Shown: piece by piece, positions 37,673 to 48,527 of the stretch
Layout of the letters: every line of letters starts with the position of its first letter
Numbering within the stretch: the first letter of the stretch is position 1
NCBI RefSeq assembly: GCF_016906535.1
Contig: NC_057383.1
Location: 1,178,001 to 1,242,000, forward strand
Source of the DNA: Rhizoctonia solani
Lineage: Eukaryota; Basidiomycota; Agaricomycetes; Cantharellales; Ceratobasidiaceae
Direction: 5' to 3'
Length of the DNA: 64,000 bases
Notes under the pieces: model-generated
Database searches by the model: none
What the model was told of the DNA's origin: nothing
The model's input: only the letters and a program-made list of their open reading frames with translations
Translations under genes and position numbers: made by a program

Positions 37673-38312
37673 ATGGTTTGGCCTTGGTCTAAGAAAATTA
37701 AGTATACGGTGGCTATCCTGCGGTGGGATCCAAGGGTGTTGATGCGTATTTAGCCCTCGCCACTGCTGCGAAGTATGCCGCTGTGGTGCTTTTAGTCACG
37801 GGAGGGGTCCTGATCGCCACCCCGCTCCTTGGATTTACAGCCTCAGGCATCGCCGCTGGTAAGTGTTCCTTGATTGCTTAATTACTCTCCTTCTACATTT
37901 GTTCCGGTATTTAAGCTTGAATGGCTCGTATCACAATCACCATAGCCTCCGCAACAAGTACAAGATATATAGACTGACATATCACTCTGCTTTTATCAGG
38001 CTCACTTGCAGCAGCGATACAGAGCGCTGTATATGGTGCGGCTGTTCCAGCCGGAAGCCTGTTTGCTATCATGCAATCTATAGGAGCGACAGGGTCTTTC
38101 TTCCCGCTATTATGGCCGGATTAGGTGCTGGCACAGTTTGTGGAGTGACTCGGATAATCATCGACGCGATTGCGCGTGCATGCCAAGGCGTATCTGGTCG
38201 CACACGAGAGCTACTCCTGGAAGCTCTGAGAGCACTCGTGGCCAAGGGGACCCTAACAAGTCGAGATTTTCAGCGCATCATCGGGCAAAACCGACGGGGA
38301 GTTAGGGCTTAA
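37673..38312 (+). pseudogene. IFI6/IFI27 (ISG12)-like gene, copy 1, frameshifted
   Basis: A small hydrophobic protein of the interferon-alpha-inducible 6-16 family (PF06140). Starts MVWPWSKKIKYTVAIL at 37673. A frame change at about 37717-37720 is needed to reach YLALATAAKYAAVVLLVTGG and TPLLGFTASGIAAG. An intron beginning GTAAGT at about 37860 leads to the second exon, SLAAAIQSAVYGAAVPAGSL, FAIMQSIGATG. A second one-base loss at about 38092 (GGG where copy 2 implies one more G) precedes PAIMAGLGAGTVCGVTRIII. The tail is ALRALVAKGTLTSRDFQRII. Two independent frame breaks argue for a pseudogene, although the first could be hidden by an unseen splice. Confidence 0.75.
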
Positions 38313-39499
38313 ATGCCCTATTGGGATACCAAATGTGGAATGAAATTTGATCGTGTATGTCTATAAGAGAATTGAATTTTGACCGAGTAAGCGTAAACTG
38401 AAACCAAAGTGGGATTGAGGTGGCGTTACGCCGCATATGGATTGGCGTGCATCATCCACACCTCAGATCTGGCTCCCATCATATCTATTTGGATGCAAAC
38501 GGGTAGGTGTCGTCGTATACTATCATTGAGATTCGGTGCCTTCTTGACTCTTCTAAAGATCATGAGGCGCAACGATGAATGAAATTTGCGGGCAACTGAG
38601 CTCAGAGCACGAGCTGTATATAGAAAGGTCCATCGTTTACAAACATAGAAGTACTGCGCATACCTATTCTAGTTATTAATTAAAATTGTTTGGTAGATTC
38701 ACTTCAGCTCCCGATTTCAAGAAAACGTTTAAAAGTATATCACGCCCGTGTTGGTAAGGCAAAGTTCGAAACCTTAAACTTCTGAGTCAGGAAATGGTTT
38801 AGGTATATATGCATAAGTTGATAACTTGTAGGCTTATGGGCGAATGAGTATTATCATGGATTGCCATAGTTTGCCTCCGCGAATGCTTGGCGTGCCAGGC
38901 AATGAACGCATTTGTCGTAAGCTAAGAAGACGAGAAGATTAAAAGGGCAAGTTTATATGTCGGATCCAAGACGGAAATCTCAGAATTTATATTCGTGGGG
39001 TCAAAGCGGATTCTGGCATAGTTATGCTTGCACATATTTGGCTGTACATATATTGGGTAAAAATCGACCTAATCCACCCCGCTTCACGGGGCTTGGGATA
39101 ACGACTTGAACTTGGTTGTGTTTAGCAGATTTCAATACATCTACTCAGTCTCGAAGAAATCGCCACGCGCATATACCATGGTCGTCTATGAGTTGGAGCT
39201 TGTGTAAGAGGCCACGAAACGACGGGATTATGTGGCAACTCCGCCACAAGTTGACTTCGTGGCTAGGGCCCCCTACACGTGTTGTGTGTCCTTCAATCAT
39301 TCCTCAGTAATGATATGCGTCTAGATTTGGTTATGGTATTCCTATCATAACATACCACGGTCACAACGAATCCCGGTCGCGGATGTATTCTCGGAAAACT
39401 AGCTGACCATAGTCACCCCAGAGATGGTTTTTAAAGAGCGTGAATTCGCGTGCACAGAGGTTTACATCCCCATCTTCGAATCACTCCAGCACTCACGAA
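38313..39499. other. Spacer between the two IFI6-like copies
   Basis: About 1.2 kb with no recognised coding region. It should hold the promoter of copy 2. I see no transposon remnants that I can support. Confidence 0.4.
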
Positions 39500-40146
39500 A
39501 TGGAGCGACCGTGGATTCATAGGAGTGAGTGTAGAGCACTTGTATTGTCGTTGGAAGCAAGAATACTGACGCGTAACCAGCACTTGTCAGTGCAGCAAAA
39601 TTTGCGATCTTTAGTGCCACCACAACCACCATAATAGTCATGGTCACCCCTCCCTTCCTTGGATTCACGGCCTCAGGAGTTGCGGCAGGTAGGTATCCCG
39701 GACACACCAATACAGCTCCCGTTCATTGGCATCTTGAGCAAGCCACTTGCTGTGTCATTATATGCGATCTCCCTCGTACATATAACTGTCTCGCACTTGA
39801 CACAGGCTAACGCATTGCTATGTATTTGACAGGCTCACTCGCAGCGGCAATACAAAGCGTGTTTTACGGTGCAGCTGTTCCCGCCGGAAGCCTGTTCTCC
39901 ATAATGCAATCTATAGGAGCAACAGGAGTCTTCCTTCCTGCTATCGCGGCCGGACTGAGTGCCGGCACACTCTGTGCAGTGACTCGCATCGTTGTTGGCG
40001 CCGTCGCTCGCGTCTACCAATTTTTGGACGGTCGTATGCGGGAAAGGCTCTTGGAGCTTCTCCGAGCACTGGTGGCTATGGGGGCGCTGACAGCTCTTGA
40101 TTTACAGCGCATCGTCGGCCAAGGTCGCCAAGGTATTGCGGGATAA
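39500..40146 (+). CDS. IFI6/IFI27 (ISG12)-like membrane protein, copy 2
   Basis: Three exons (39500-39524, 39581-39688, 39833-40146) join in frame to 148 residues. The order is MERPWIHR, a hydrophobic helix FAIFSATTTTIIVMVTPPFL, then the family core GFTASGVAAGSLAAAIQSVF, YGAAVPAGSLFSIMQSIGAT and GVFLPAIAAGLSAGTLCAVT. An amphipathic tail, RERLLELLRALVAMGALTAL, follows. In animals the family (PF06140) sits in mitochondrial or ER membranes and affects cell death and antiviral responses. The fungal role is unknown. The first exon is only 25 bases. Unlike copy 1, the frame is intact. The tail resembles a helical membrane-binding or oligomerisation segment, but that is inference. Confidence 0.82.
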
Positions 40147-40608
40147 CTCTGGCGATGATACACCGAGTGTAGAATAAGAGCGAATTGTATGCATGTATCC
40201 AGAATGGGAGTGTAGAGGTAATCAGAGCGCAAGTTCCATAGTTGTGGGTCTGCTTGTATTATCTATACCGTGGGCTGGGTTCCCATCAGGTCCGTTATAA
40301 ATGCGTCCTCTTGGCCTAGGTGCACACTTTTTGACAGTCCAGCACCCCTGCTTTTAAAGACCAAGTTCGATGATGACTTGCAATTATAAGCATAACACCT
40401 AAAGTATAAGATGGCTGAAACAATGTCGCTCATGACTTATAAAAAATCAGTTACTTCAGCACCAAACATTCTTCGTCCCGTTATTTCATCAAACCGAAAT
40501 TGTGAAAGAAAAAAACAAACAAGCACATTAGATACGGACGTCCAATACAGCATACTACATATATAACACCCAAGTCATCCAAAAACAGTCATTCAAATCA
40601 AATAAATC
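40147..40608. other. Intergenic, 3' flanks of convergent genes
   Basis: About 460 AT-rich bases between the IFI6-like gene (plus) and the next minus-strand gene. Nothing is recognised in it. Confidence 0.4.
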
Positions 40609-42575
40609 TTAACGGGCTCCAACAGCAGCCCACACAACAGCCACCAACGCAGCAGAAAACACCACCGCTCCGCTCGCAATGCTCGCAATCCTACACCGCT
40701 TGACCCACTGCGCGTCCTCAAAGCCCCTCCCGCCCTTTTCAATATCCAACGTAGCCATGGGTCGACCTTGCTGGACCATCCATCCGCCAATCACCCAGCA
40801 CCAAGGACCTAGGATAAATCCGATCATGAACCACGCGCGCGCAGACGGTCCAGCTCCGACGGCTTCTTTCCGCTTGAGTCGCATCTTGGAACCAATATAC
40901 GCTCCGCTGCCAGGCATGCTTTTGAATAGCGAGCTCGGTCTGGGGTTCGACATTGGAGTCGAGGGAGGTAACGGCGGGAAGGTTGGCCTTGGCTGGGCTC
41001 GCATCTGTCGATCGGTAGACGGCCCGGCTTCCACAATTCGTACGGTCTTTGTTCTAGGTGGTGGTGCCAGTAAAGGTTGGTAGGTGATACTCTGTTGCCC
41101 AGCAAACGTTCCATCGCTCTCACGCTTTCGCGCCGTCGCCGAATCACGTCTCCAACCCGTTCCGCCCGTGTTCGACGAGTCGCGGTTACTGACCGAAGGC
41201 CAGTACGAGGATTCGGTGTACTCGGACATTGGGCGAACGTCCGAACGATACGTGCGATCCATCATGTTGAGAGGTAGCGGACTGGCGGGGCCGGCGCCAG
41301 GACTGAGCAATGGACTGCCCGGCGTTCGGAGCGGGCTCGAAGGGAGAGGGCTGATGGGGCTCCAGCCTGGACTCGGTGGTCCAGCTGCTTGAGGGCTCGA
41401 ATGAGGACTCATAAAGGGGCTCATTGGAGCCCAACCTTCTTCGCCCATTGTAGCGCTTCGTAAAGGGCTTCCCAGCCGACCATGCAAAGATCCAAAAGCA
41501 GTGCTACTCAGCGACCTGGGGACTGGAGCGCGGGACCTCACAGTAGAGGTCGCGGCGGGGTGGAATGAAGAGCCTTGAACGTCCTGAAGAGGATCGTCGG
41601 GACTGGAAGGCGGGGATGGTAATGCCGCTGTATGCGCTCCCGGTCGTAAGAAATCTCGTGGGACCGGTTTGCTCGCTCCTGGTTTTAGCTCAAGTTTTAA
41701 GCTCGAGCCTGACTCGGCAAATAGGTTTCTTGATGACTTGGTAGGCATCTCCGGCACCTCCAGTGTTCCAGACCTCGGTCTCAACTTTTTGGCAGTGATT
41801 GTTGGAGATTCAGGTTCGGGTGCCGGATGGCCATCAAAAGAGGACTGGACAGAAGCTCGAGACAGAGGACGAACAGTGTATTGTGCAGGTACAGTTAAAG
41901 ATGAAGACGCGCCTTCCCCGTTCTCGTTCGACACCGGGGCGCTAGGCAAGCCAGACCGGCTGGTACGCTTGGAAGTATTGCTGAAACTATGAAAGCTCAG
42001 CCTGCTCGTGCCGGTTTCGTGGGTTGTCATGACTGATCCTGGAGTCGCGTAATCATCCCCGGACAATGCGCTAGATAGGCTCTCCTTTGCGGTCGCGAAA
42101 CTAGCATTGCCCACGTCCCTGCCCATCAACCCTCCTTCACCAAACAGCGGGCTCATCGGTGTCGGCGCACGAAAGGCATTAATCGTCGAGCTGATTGTCG
42201 AGGGCGTACGAAACGCATTGATGGTAGACGCAAGGGAAAGAGATTTAGGCGCGTGCCCTTTTTTGGGGCCGGGGGTAGAGCTGGGTCCTGCTGCAGAAAG
42301 TCTGAAAATCAGCGGCCGATAAGAACGAAGTTCGAAGTCCAAAAGTGGAAATATTTGAAATAAAATGCGAGGTTGAATAAACGTTAAGAATGTCAATAAT
42401 CCCATGTTCCTAGGATAAGACCTCGAGCAACCAGCAGAATATGGTACGGTACGATGAAAAAAGCTTAGGAGAACGGATGCTCGAATGAGACAACGCAGCT
42501 TCGCGAAGCATGAAATTTCAGCCGATGACCCGAACGAGGTACGAACCGACGCGAAGAGTTGCCAACGCTAGCCAT
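40609..42575 (-). CDS. Ser/Pro-rich protein with C-terminal membrane segments
   Basis: A short first exon from an ATG at 42575 (MASVGNSSRR) splices across about 240 bases (42302-42543) into a long open frame. Together they give about 570-580 residues. Most of the chain is low-complexity Ser/Pro/Thr-rich and probably disordered, with SP and SSPL repeats such as SPGWSPISPLPSSPLRTPGS. The last 110 residues are ordered: a basic KMRLKRKEA, a hydrophobic helix WFMIGFILGPWCWVIGGWMV, a loop ending RGFEDAQWVKRCR, and a second helix IASGAVVFSAALVAVVWAAV. This predicts a cytosolic tail and two membrane passes. The many SP sites suggest phosphorylation by CDK or MAP kinases. No family is recognised. Confidence 0.65.
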
Positions 42576-42680
42576 TTTTATCAGACGGAGCGCATGATCG
42601 TCATCATTGCGTGTCAGGCGCTCAAATCTCGATGAGATAAAAGCAGATGGGATGGATGCTGTCTTCCACCTCCTGGCCTC

Positions 42681-44165
42681 TCATCCTCTGATGTGTACAC
42701 CTCGAAACCCATCCATCCTTGTATCCAGCACTCGAACGAAAAACACACTACAAGTAAACAAAAACGTACCGCTGGGATCTTCGCCTAACCATCGCCTGAC
42801 CAGTCCCCATCCTCTCCTGAGCTCCTGTGTTTCGTCGTCTTCCCAAACCGACCGGCACATTTCCGCGGCATTTTGCGAATGCGTGGAGGATATCGTTCTT
42901 GCGCGGGAATGGGAAGAAAAGGTACGTGCACGAGGGCGGCTGCCAGATGCAGATGCAGCAAGATTGATGGCTGAACTTGCTCCGATGTCCCTGCCATTCC
43001 CTAGTTCAAGCGCTGAATGAACCCCCATCCCGCGACCCAATTCAATAGCCGATTCCGCCCCAACGTGTACCCAGGTCTCTGATATGGGACTACTGGATTC
43101 GACCATCCGCTCTTTGCCTTTCCAAATCGCATCCCCTACGCTTGCCGGCTGGCTATTTCCCGTATTATTGGATGAGTGCGATTGACTGGGATTGTGCGCC
43201 TGGAAACTCGGTCGCCCACCCTGTAGTGAAGTCCTAGGGCTCGCCGTGTTGATGCCTAGCAACATGCTCAAGCGATCGCGGGAACTCCTTCTGGAATGAG
43301 GCTGCGCCTGTTGGACAGACCGGCGCCGGACAGCATCAACGTCCACGGTTTTGAGAGAAGGCTTGTGTTCCTGCGCATCGGACAAATTAAGCGAAGGCGG
43401 TCGTTGGGGGCGGACGGGGGGACTGGACGATTTAGGTTCGGGCTGAAGCTCTAGTTCAGGGAGAACCGGTTGATGTTGTCGATTGCCGACGGGGACATCT
43501 GACTGCAACAAACTCGCATTGGACGTCGAACCTGCGCTCAAGGCCGCCTCCAGTTCTCGATCTTCCGGTTGGAAACGGACTTGTATGGGGTCCGTGCTTG
43601 GACGGTAAAAGAGAGTGCGACGAAGCTCGTCTGTTGATCCGGACACGGAGTCTGCGTCCGAGCTGGCCATTTCCTCCTCGCATGGGTCGGACAGAACGCC
43701 GTATTCGCTGACTCTCCAGGAGAGATGTCCGTCCGAGTCGGAGCCACCTTGCGAGGGATCAGGGAGCCGTAGAGAGCCTGCAACGGTTCTTTCCGACTCC
43801 ATTCGCTTAAGCCGTGGTCGCTCAGGAGAGTCGGTGATGGTAATGTTCGGAGGAGGGGGAAAGGACGCATGGCGATTTTCTTTGTTGTCGTTGAACTGCT
43901 GGTCATGTTCATGTTGGTCTGTGCTTTCATCAACAATGTACAGATGGGGGTGTCGTAGTGGAATGCTATGCACGTTGAGATTTAAAGTCGAGGTAGAGAG
44001 CACGGAAGATGCAAACGAAGTCGAAGCTCCGGACACTAGGGACGGAGCAGAGTGCATCGAACGTAATGAGCGGTCTGAAAACGCGAGAGACGTGTCTTGA
44101 ACAGACAGCTCGGATTTCTGGGTAACCACAGGGGAATTCCGTGGGGGTTTGGGAGTTACCGACAT
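42681..44165 (-). CDS. Ser-rich disordered protein
   Basis: An open frame of about 494 residues from an ATG at 44165 (MSVTPKPPRNSPVVTQ). It is rich in Ser, Asp, Glu and Pro. Recognisable short stretches include ELRRTLFYRPSTDPIQVRFQ and SRRSSRDRLSMLLGINTA, and near the end AEMCRSVWEDDETQELRRGW, GLVRRWLGEDPSG. A good donor (GTACGT) follows DPSG at about 42767, so the last 25 residues may be intronic and the true end could differ. It lies upstream, on the same strand, of the other Ser/Pro-rich gene. A single fused gene is possible, but the 42575 start with its own first exon argues for two. No family is recognised. Confidence 0.55.
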   Translation of the reverse strand: MSVTPKPPRNSPVVTQKSELSVQDTSLAFSDRSLRSMHSAPSLVSGASTSFASSVLSTSTLNLNVHSIPLRHPHLYIVDESTDQHEHDQQFNDNKENRHASFPPPPNITITDSPERPRLKRMESERTVAGSLRLPDPSQGGSDSDGHLSWRVSEYGVLSDPCEEEMASSDADSVSGSTDELRRTLFYRPSTDPIQVRFQPEDRELEAALSAGSTSNASLLQSDVPVGNRQHQPVLPELELQPEPKSSSPPVRPQRPPSLNLSDAQEHKPSLKTVDVDAVRRRSVQQAQPHSRRSSRDRLSMLLGINTASPRTSLQGGRPSFQAHNPSQSHSSNNTGNSQPASVGDAIWKGKERMVESSSPISETWVHVGAESAIELGRGMGVHSALELGNGRDIGASSAINLAASASGSRPRARTFSSHSRARTISSTHSQNAAEMCRSVWEDDETQELRRGWGLVRRWLGEDPSGTFLFTCSVFFVRVLDTRMDGFRGVHIRG

Positions 44166-45455
44166 GACGAGAATAAGTGCGAAAGAATTAGTTGAAGCAA
44201 CGTAGAGCCGAGATTATGAAATCAACAAGTCGCGTCAGGCGTGCAAGGTCGTCTGAAAGTCTTGACTACGATCAGCATATGGGCGCAACGCCAGCGCGCA
44301 GACGACTCACTTGGAAACGAACGTGAAGAATAGAGAGAGCGATAGTCGGAGGAACGTGTTGGTGGTAGAATACAGGCAATTGGGAACACCCCTCCCTGTG
44401 TCGTCGTTGGAAGTTGATACACGAGGAAATGTTTCCCTGCCGGCGCTAATTCATTTCGTCACATTAGATCCCTTAATTTGTCCTCATTTATGCTGGCACC
44501 CCTTTTGGCTAAATTGCTTCTCAGGTTCATCTCTATGCATGCATACGATCCCCATACATATCCGGAAGATTTTCTCGATTCTTGCGGCTGCTAATCTCAC
44601 TCGGGTTCCTTTTAGACTCATAAGAGGTAGACTCGCACCAATTCGAGCAGTGTGTTACGGTGCTGTCTATATCTTTCCAATTGCACAGGGAAGCCAAGGT
44701 TTGTTTACCGACTGCTGATGGAACTACTGTTTCAACTGCTGATATCACCTAGCTAACCGACGTGGGAAGTGATAAAAACGGACCGCTTGAGCTGTTAGGC
44801 TATGCACAAGAAGCCGACTCGAATTTCACCCCTTTTGGCCATTCGGCATGAGATGGGTCTGTCAATCAGTGAATTCTACCTGATTTGGATGGACATGACA
44901 AAAGCTCTCTCTCTCTGTTGGGCTCAAACCTGCATTAAAACGTTTTCGCCAGCGCTTTTTGATTTATTATGCGTTATTCAGCATATAGCATATAGCGAAC
45001 CTGCAACTGTTGGTTACGGAGCCTTTTCCCACTTGGGATTCTTGAATTCTGCGTCCCTGTTAAAACTTCAGGCTATACTCTATTCATTTCGTCCAAATGC
45101 CGTTATTGACGTAATTTAACTCTATTCGACATGCATTTCCTGCCTAACGACCGATATCTTTGGGTCGCTTGAATGTATTCCAGTGACCATATGCGCTCAA
45201 GCTGTTGATTATAAGCTGGCACAAACACCGCAGTCGCGTCGAGTCTGATTCGATATTGTCGAAGTTCGGAAAGAATAGGTATACTAGTATTCAGTATATG
45301 GGTATAAATCATTGATACAAGCAATTTTTTTCTATTCGCCCTCCCCTTCTGTTCTGTGCCTTAAAGTGGGCTCGGTTTTTTGATAAAGCTCTGAATAGAC
45401 ACAAGAGGTCAGCTTGGAGCTCTTTACCTGGTTGAACGTGAGCGACGTACCGATG
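44166..45455. other. Intergenic, no gene recognised
   Basis: About 1.3 kb containing short ORFs only, none with a recognisable motif. The right end is the 3' flank of the F-box/LRR copy 1 gene. Confidence 0.45.
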
Positions 45456-47217
45456 CTATCGGAGCATAAAGTGATTTAACTCTGAGTTGATCATGTCCTT
45501 CGCCTTCTCGTCTATGTATTCGCCGAGATTATAATCATAGAAACACAGCTGATGCGACTCGCAAACAACGGAAGATCTCGGACGTAGGTTGAATAGAAGT
45601 CTATAGACAATAACTGATAAATCTTGACGCCAAGAAGCTGGAAAGAGAAATAGTAATCACCTAGCCAGCTGCTCAGCGTTTTCTTGTTGTGGATCGGGTA
45701 GATAGAAGTCACTCCATATATGAAGCAGAATCGTACTTTGTGATTGAGATGGTACAAAGTCTGTTTCGGTGAGCATGGTAACCAATCTCCATTCGACTGG
45801 GATCCATAGACGGCGAAGGTGAGGCAAAAGATCAACGATTGCCTTCAATTTTTCAAGGTCGAGGGGCTCTTGTGTCATATTCAACTTGAGCTCTTCCAAG
45901 AAAGGGAGGCACAATAGAAATCGGCTGAATTCTTCGAACTTGTATTCAAAAGATATGGACCATCCCAAATGAAGACTGAGCAATGGAAGATGCTTCCAGG
46001 AAGTAAGTGATTCGGGTGAAACAAGTCGATACCAGTAGTCGTGTAAATTTAGGGTAGTGATACTGGACTTGTTGGCCACCAGCAAGGGAACGATATCCGA
46101 GAAACTTGCATGGCTCACATGAAGATCACTGCCCAGCGCCTGGTTAGGAGCTGAAACAGTCATAGAATGTAAGCCGGTAACAATTGGTTTGGACTTGCAC
46201 AAGTTCAGGATTGTTTCCCAAGTTAGCTGGTGGAGTTCCAGATTCGTCAGAGCCGGAAAGCCGTCTATTGGTATCTGCAAGCCATCACAGTAGACTTCGA
46301 CATTGGACTCTTGGCCAGATACACAAAGAGATTTGAGGTTGGGAAGGCTTGAAAGAGCAGCAAGCGCTCTGGTACTCAAGATAGCTGGCGACGTAGACAA
46401 GGAGGACAAGCTATGGAGACGAAGTATGCTCGAATGAATTTGGAGTGCGTCGGGTAGGAATAGAACCTGTTCGAAGGATGACGCGATCGAGTTTCGAGAT
46501 ATCACACCCTTGACCTCTGCAGGGAAAATACTCAAGAGGCATAGACGGGGGCATTTCTGCGAAGCAAGGTCCATAATACGATTGGTCGTATCAAAATCGA
46601 GCCAATATGTGCCTTGCATTAAAAATTCGGTTTCCGGGGGCACCAGCACCAGTTTCTGCACTGAGGTAGACAAGAAAGCCATGACCCAATTCGCCGAGTC
46701 GATCCGAGTGTTATCTGGGTCAATTATGTGCTCACTATAACGAGGGACAGGAAGATGAAGCGCTTCTAGGTTTGGGAGTAGGTCTACAGATCGAGTGCAA
46801 GCAAGAAACCCTTCCCAACCTTCGCATCTGTCAACATATAAGGCTGAAGGAGTAAGTCGTTTTATGTGAGGGGCGTATATGTTGAATCGCGATAGTTCCA
46901 GTGAGCTAGGCAGCTGCATAACCTACAAGTGCTTGTATTAGAAGATGCAAAGCTTTTTTGCTTTGCTCACCAACCGCATACGTCAACAAGTCAGAATTGT
47001 AGGTCACAATGCCACCCCCAGGTATCATAGACATCAAGGCATTAGCCTCATCGACTTCTTCCCATACAAAAGGTATGACACTGTGAAAAATCTGGCGACA
47101 GACGCCCATAAGGCTAACATTGTCACGCTTTCGAATGGTAGAGCAGATTAGATGAGCTAGCTCTGGGATTCCGAAGACCTTCAGCGATGGATGCTCGGTA
47201 GCAGTGAAGCCTACCAT
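45456..47217 (-). CDS. F-box/LRR-like protein, tandem copy 1
   Basis: Three exons (46975-47217, 45661-46922, 45456-45600) splice in frame to 549 residues. The N-terminus, LKVFGIPELAHLICSTIRKR, is an F-box-type segment, followed by VCRQIFHSVIPFVWEEVDEA. The bulk is a series of degenerate leucine-rich units (LLPNLEALHLP, SLPNLKSLCVSG, FPALTNLELHQL, LLPHLRRLWIPVEW), as in basidiomycete F-box/LRR families. The small last exon starts after REN/QLAR and ends SELNHFMLR. Such proteins usually recruit substrates to SCF ligases. The target is unknown. The copy 2 gene at 48528-50303 has the same introns at the same codons. Confidence 0.82.
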
Positions 47218-47988
47218 GGAGAATCAGGGAATGTAAGGCAAAATATGAGCTTGGAGTGAACAGGATACAGAGGCAATCATAATAGAGTGAAGACCATAGG
47301 TATATAGCTACCTGGACGGTCTCCCAGGAAACGTTCTGGAAGTTGGTTCTCAGCAAACAAATTTGAAAACATAGTCACTCACGTCGTATAATAGGGGATT
47401 CCGAATGACTCATCTCACTCATGCGTTTGACCAGATTAGTTTATTGTAAATACGTTCTATAGCCATTGATTGCGCCATGTTTCTCCCGCGGGTTTTTCAA
47501 CTGTGGTATTATATGTATAATGAGTCCAACTGCTACTTTTTCCTTTCCATTCCCTGCCGATGGCCCATCCGTAATACATTGCTAAGTTACATTCTAGGCG
47601 CAGATAAATATAGGTTGTTGTGAAGTCAACAGTTGCATGACTCTTTTGCCCTTAACGACGTGATAGCTCCTATTGTTACGCGTAATATTTTGGGTCTCAC
47701 TTTCGTACACTTTAAATATATTTTCATACTTGCTCAGGGTGCGGATATTCAATATTGATGCTTAATATCCGGGATCAAGACAATGTATAAAATGTATGTT
47801 CCTAGGAAAAAGTGCACCTTATCGGTTCACGGTTATTCTCAATCTTTACTGTCTTGTACTGGTGTATTCAATTGGTGTCTGATCCTGGCATTCTTTTATA
47901 TTATCTTCTCTTTTTGTTCATATATGGCATATGTGACCGACACAATATAAAGCGGAAAAGGGGCAAGTTGCAAAGTCTTTGGGTTCTT

Positions 47989-48020
<32 letters not shown>

Positions 48021-48527
48021 AGAATTGACAGAAGGGAACCACCAGGAGTGGAGCCTGCGGCTTATTTGACCCAACACGGGGAAACTCATCAGGTTCAGAC
48101 ATCGCTGCCCTGTGGTGTTCTCCTATAGGCCAAGCGCATACACCCAATTAATACTGGCGCTCAGCCTATTTGACTCGAAAGTTCTTTACTAATGATCTCG
48201 AACGAGCTCACAGTACCAATCGCATTTATTACAATGAGCTTCCGTAAGTGCCAAGATTGGGCTAGAGTTAGTTATTGAGCATAATAGGGTCGACCGATCC
48301 ATCTCCCAATAGATAATTTGAGCATTTTGAGATAGCTGTGAGATCTAAGACGGCACATTTGTTTAATATGTCTTGCGGTATAGGAGATATATGGGTATCT
48401 TGTATATAGATACAAACCATCGGGCTCTGTGGCCCCTCTTTTATTGGGTTTCGCACAGCACATGCAACTGCGTAATTAAGCTTTATGGATTGAATTCTCT
48501 CTAAAGTAAGTAAATGACATCCAGGCA
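47218..48527. other. Spacer between the two F-box/LRR copies
   Basis: About 1.3 kb of AT-rich sequence with the promoter of copy 1 and the 3' flank of copy 2. No gene is supported. Confidence 0.45.

Noticed and set aside
40609..44165. Treating the two Ser/Pro-rich frames as one fused gene
   Set aside because: The 42575 ATG exon splices in frame into the downstream gene, and the upstream gene's last donor has phase 1, which does not match that acceptor directly. Two genes are preferred, but this is not proven.
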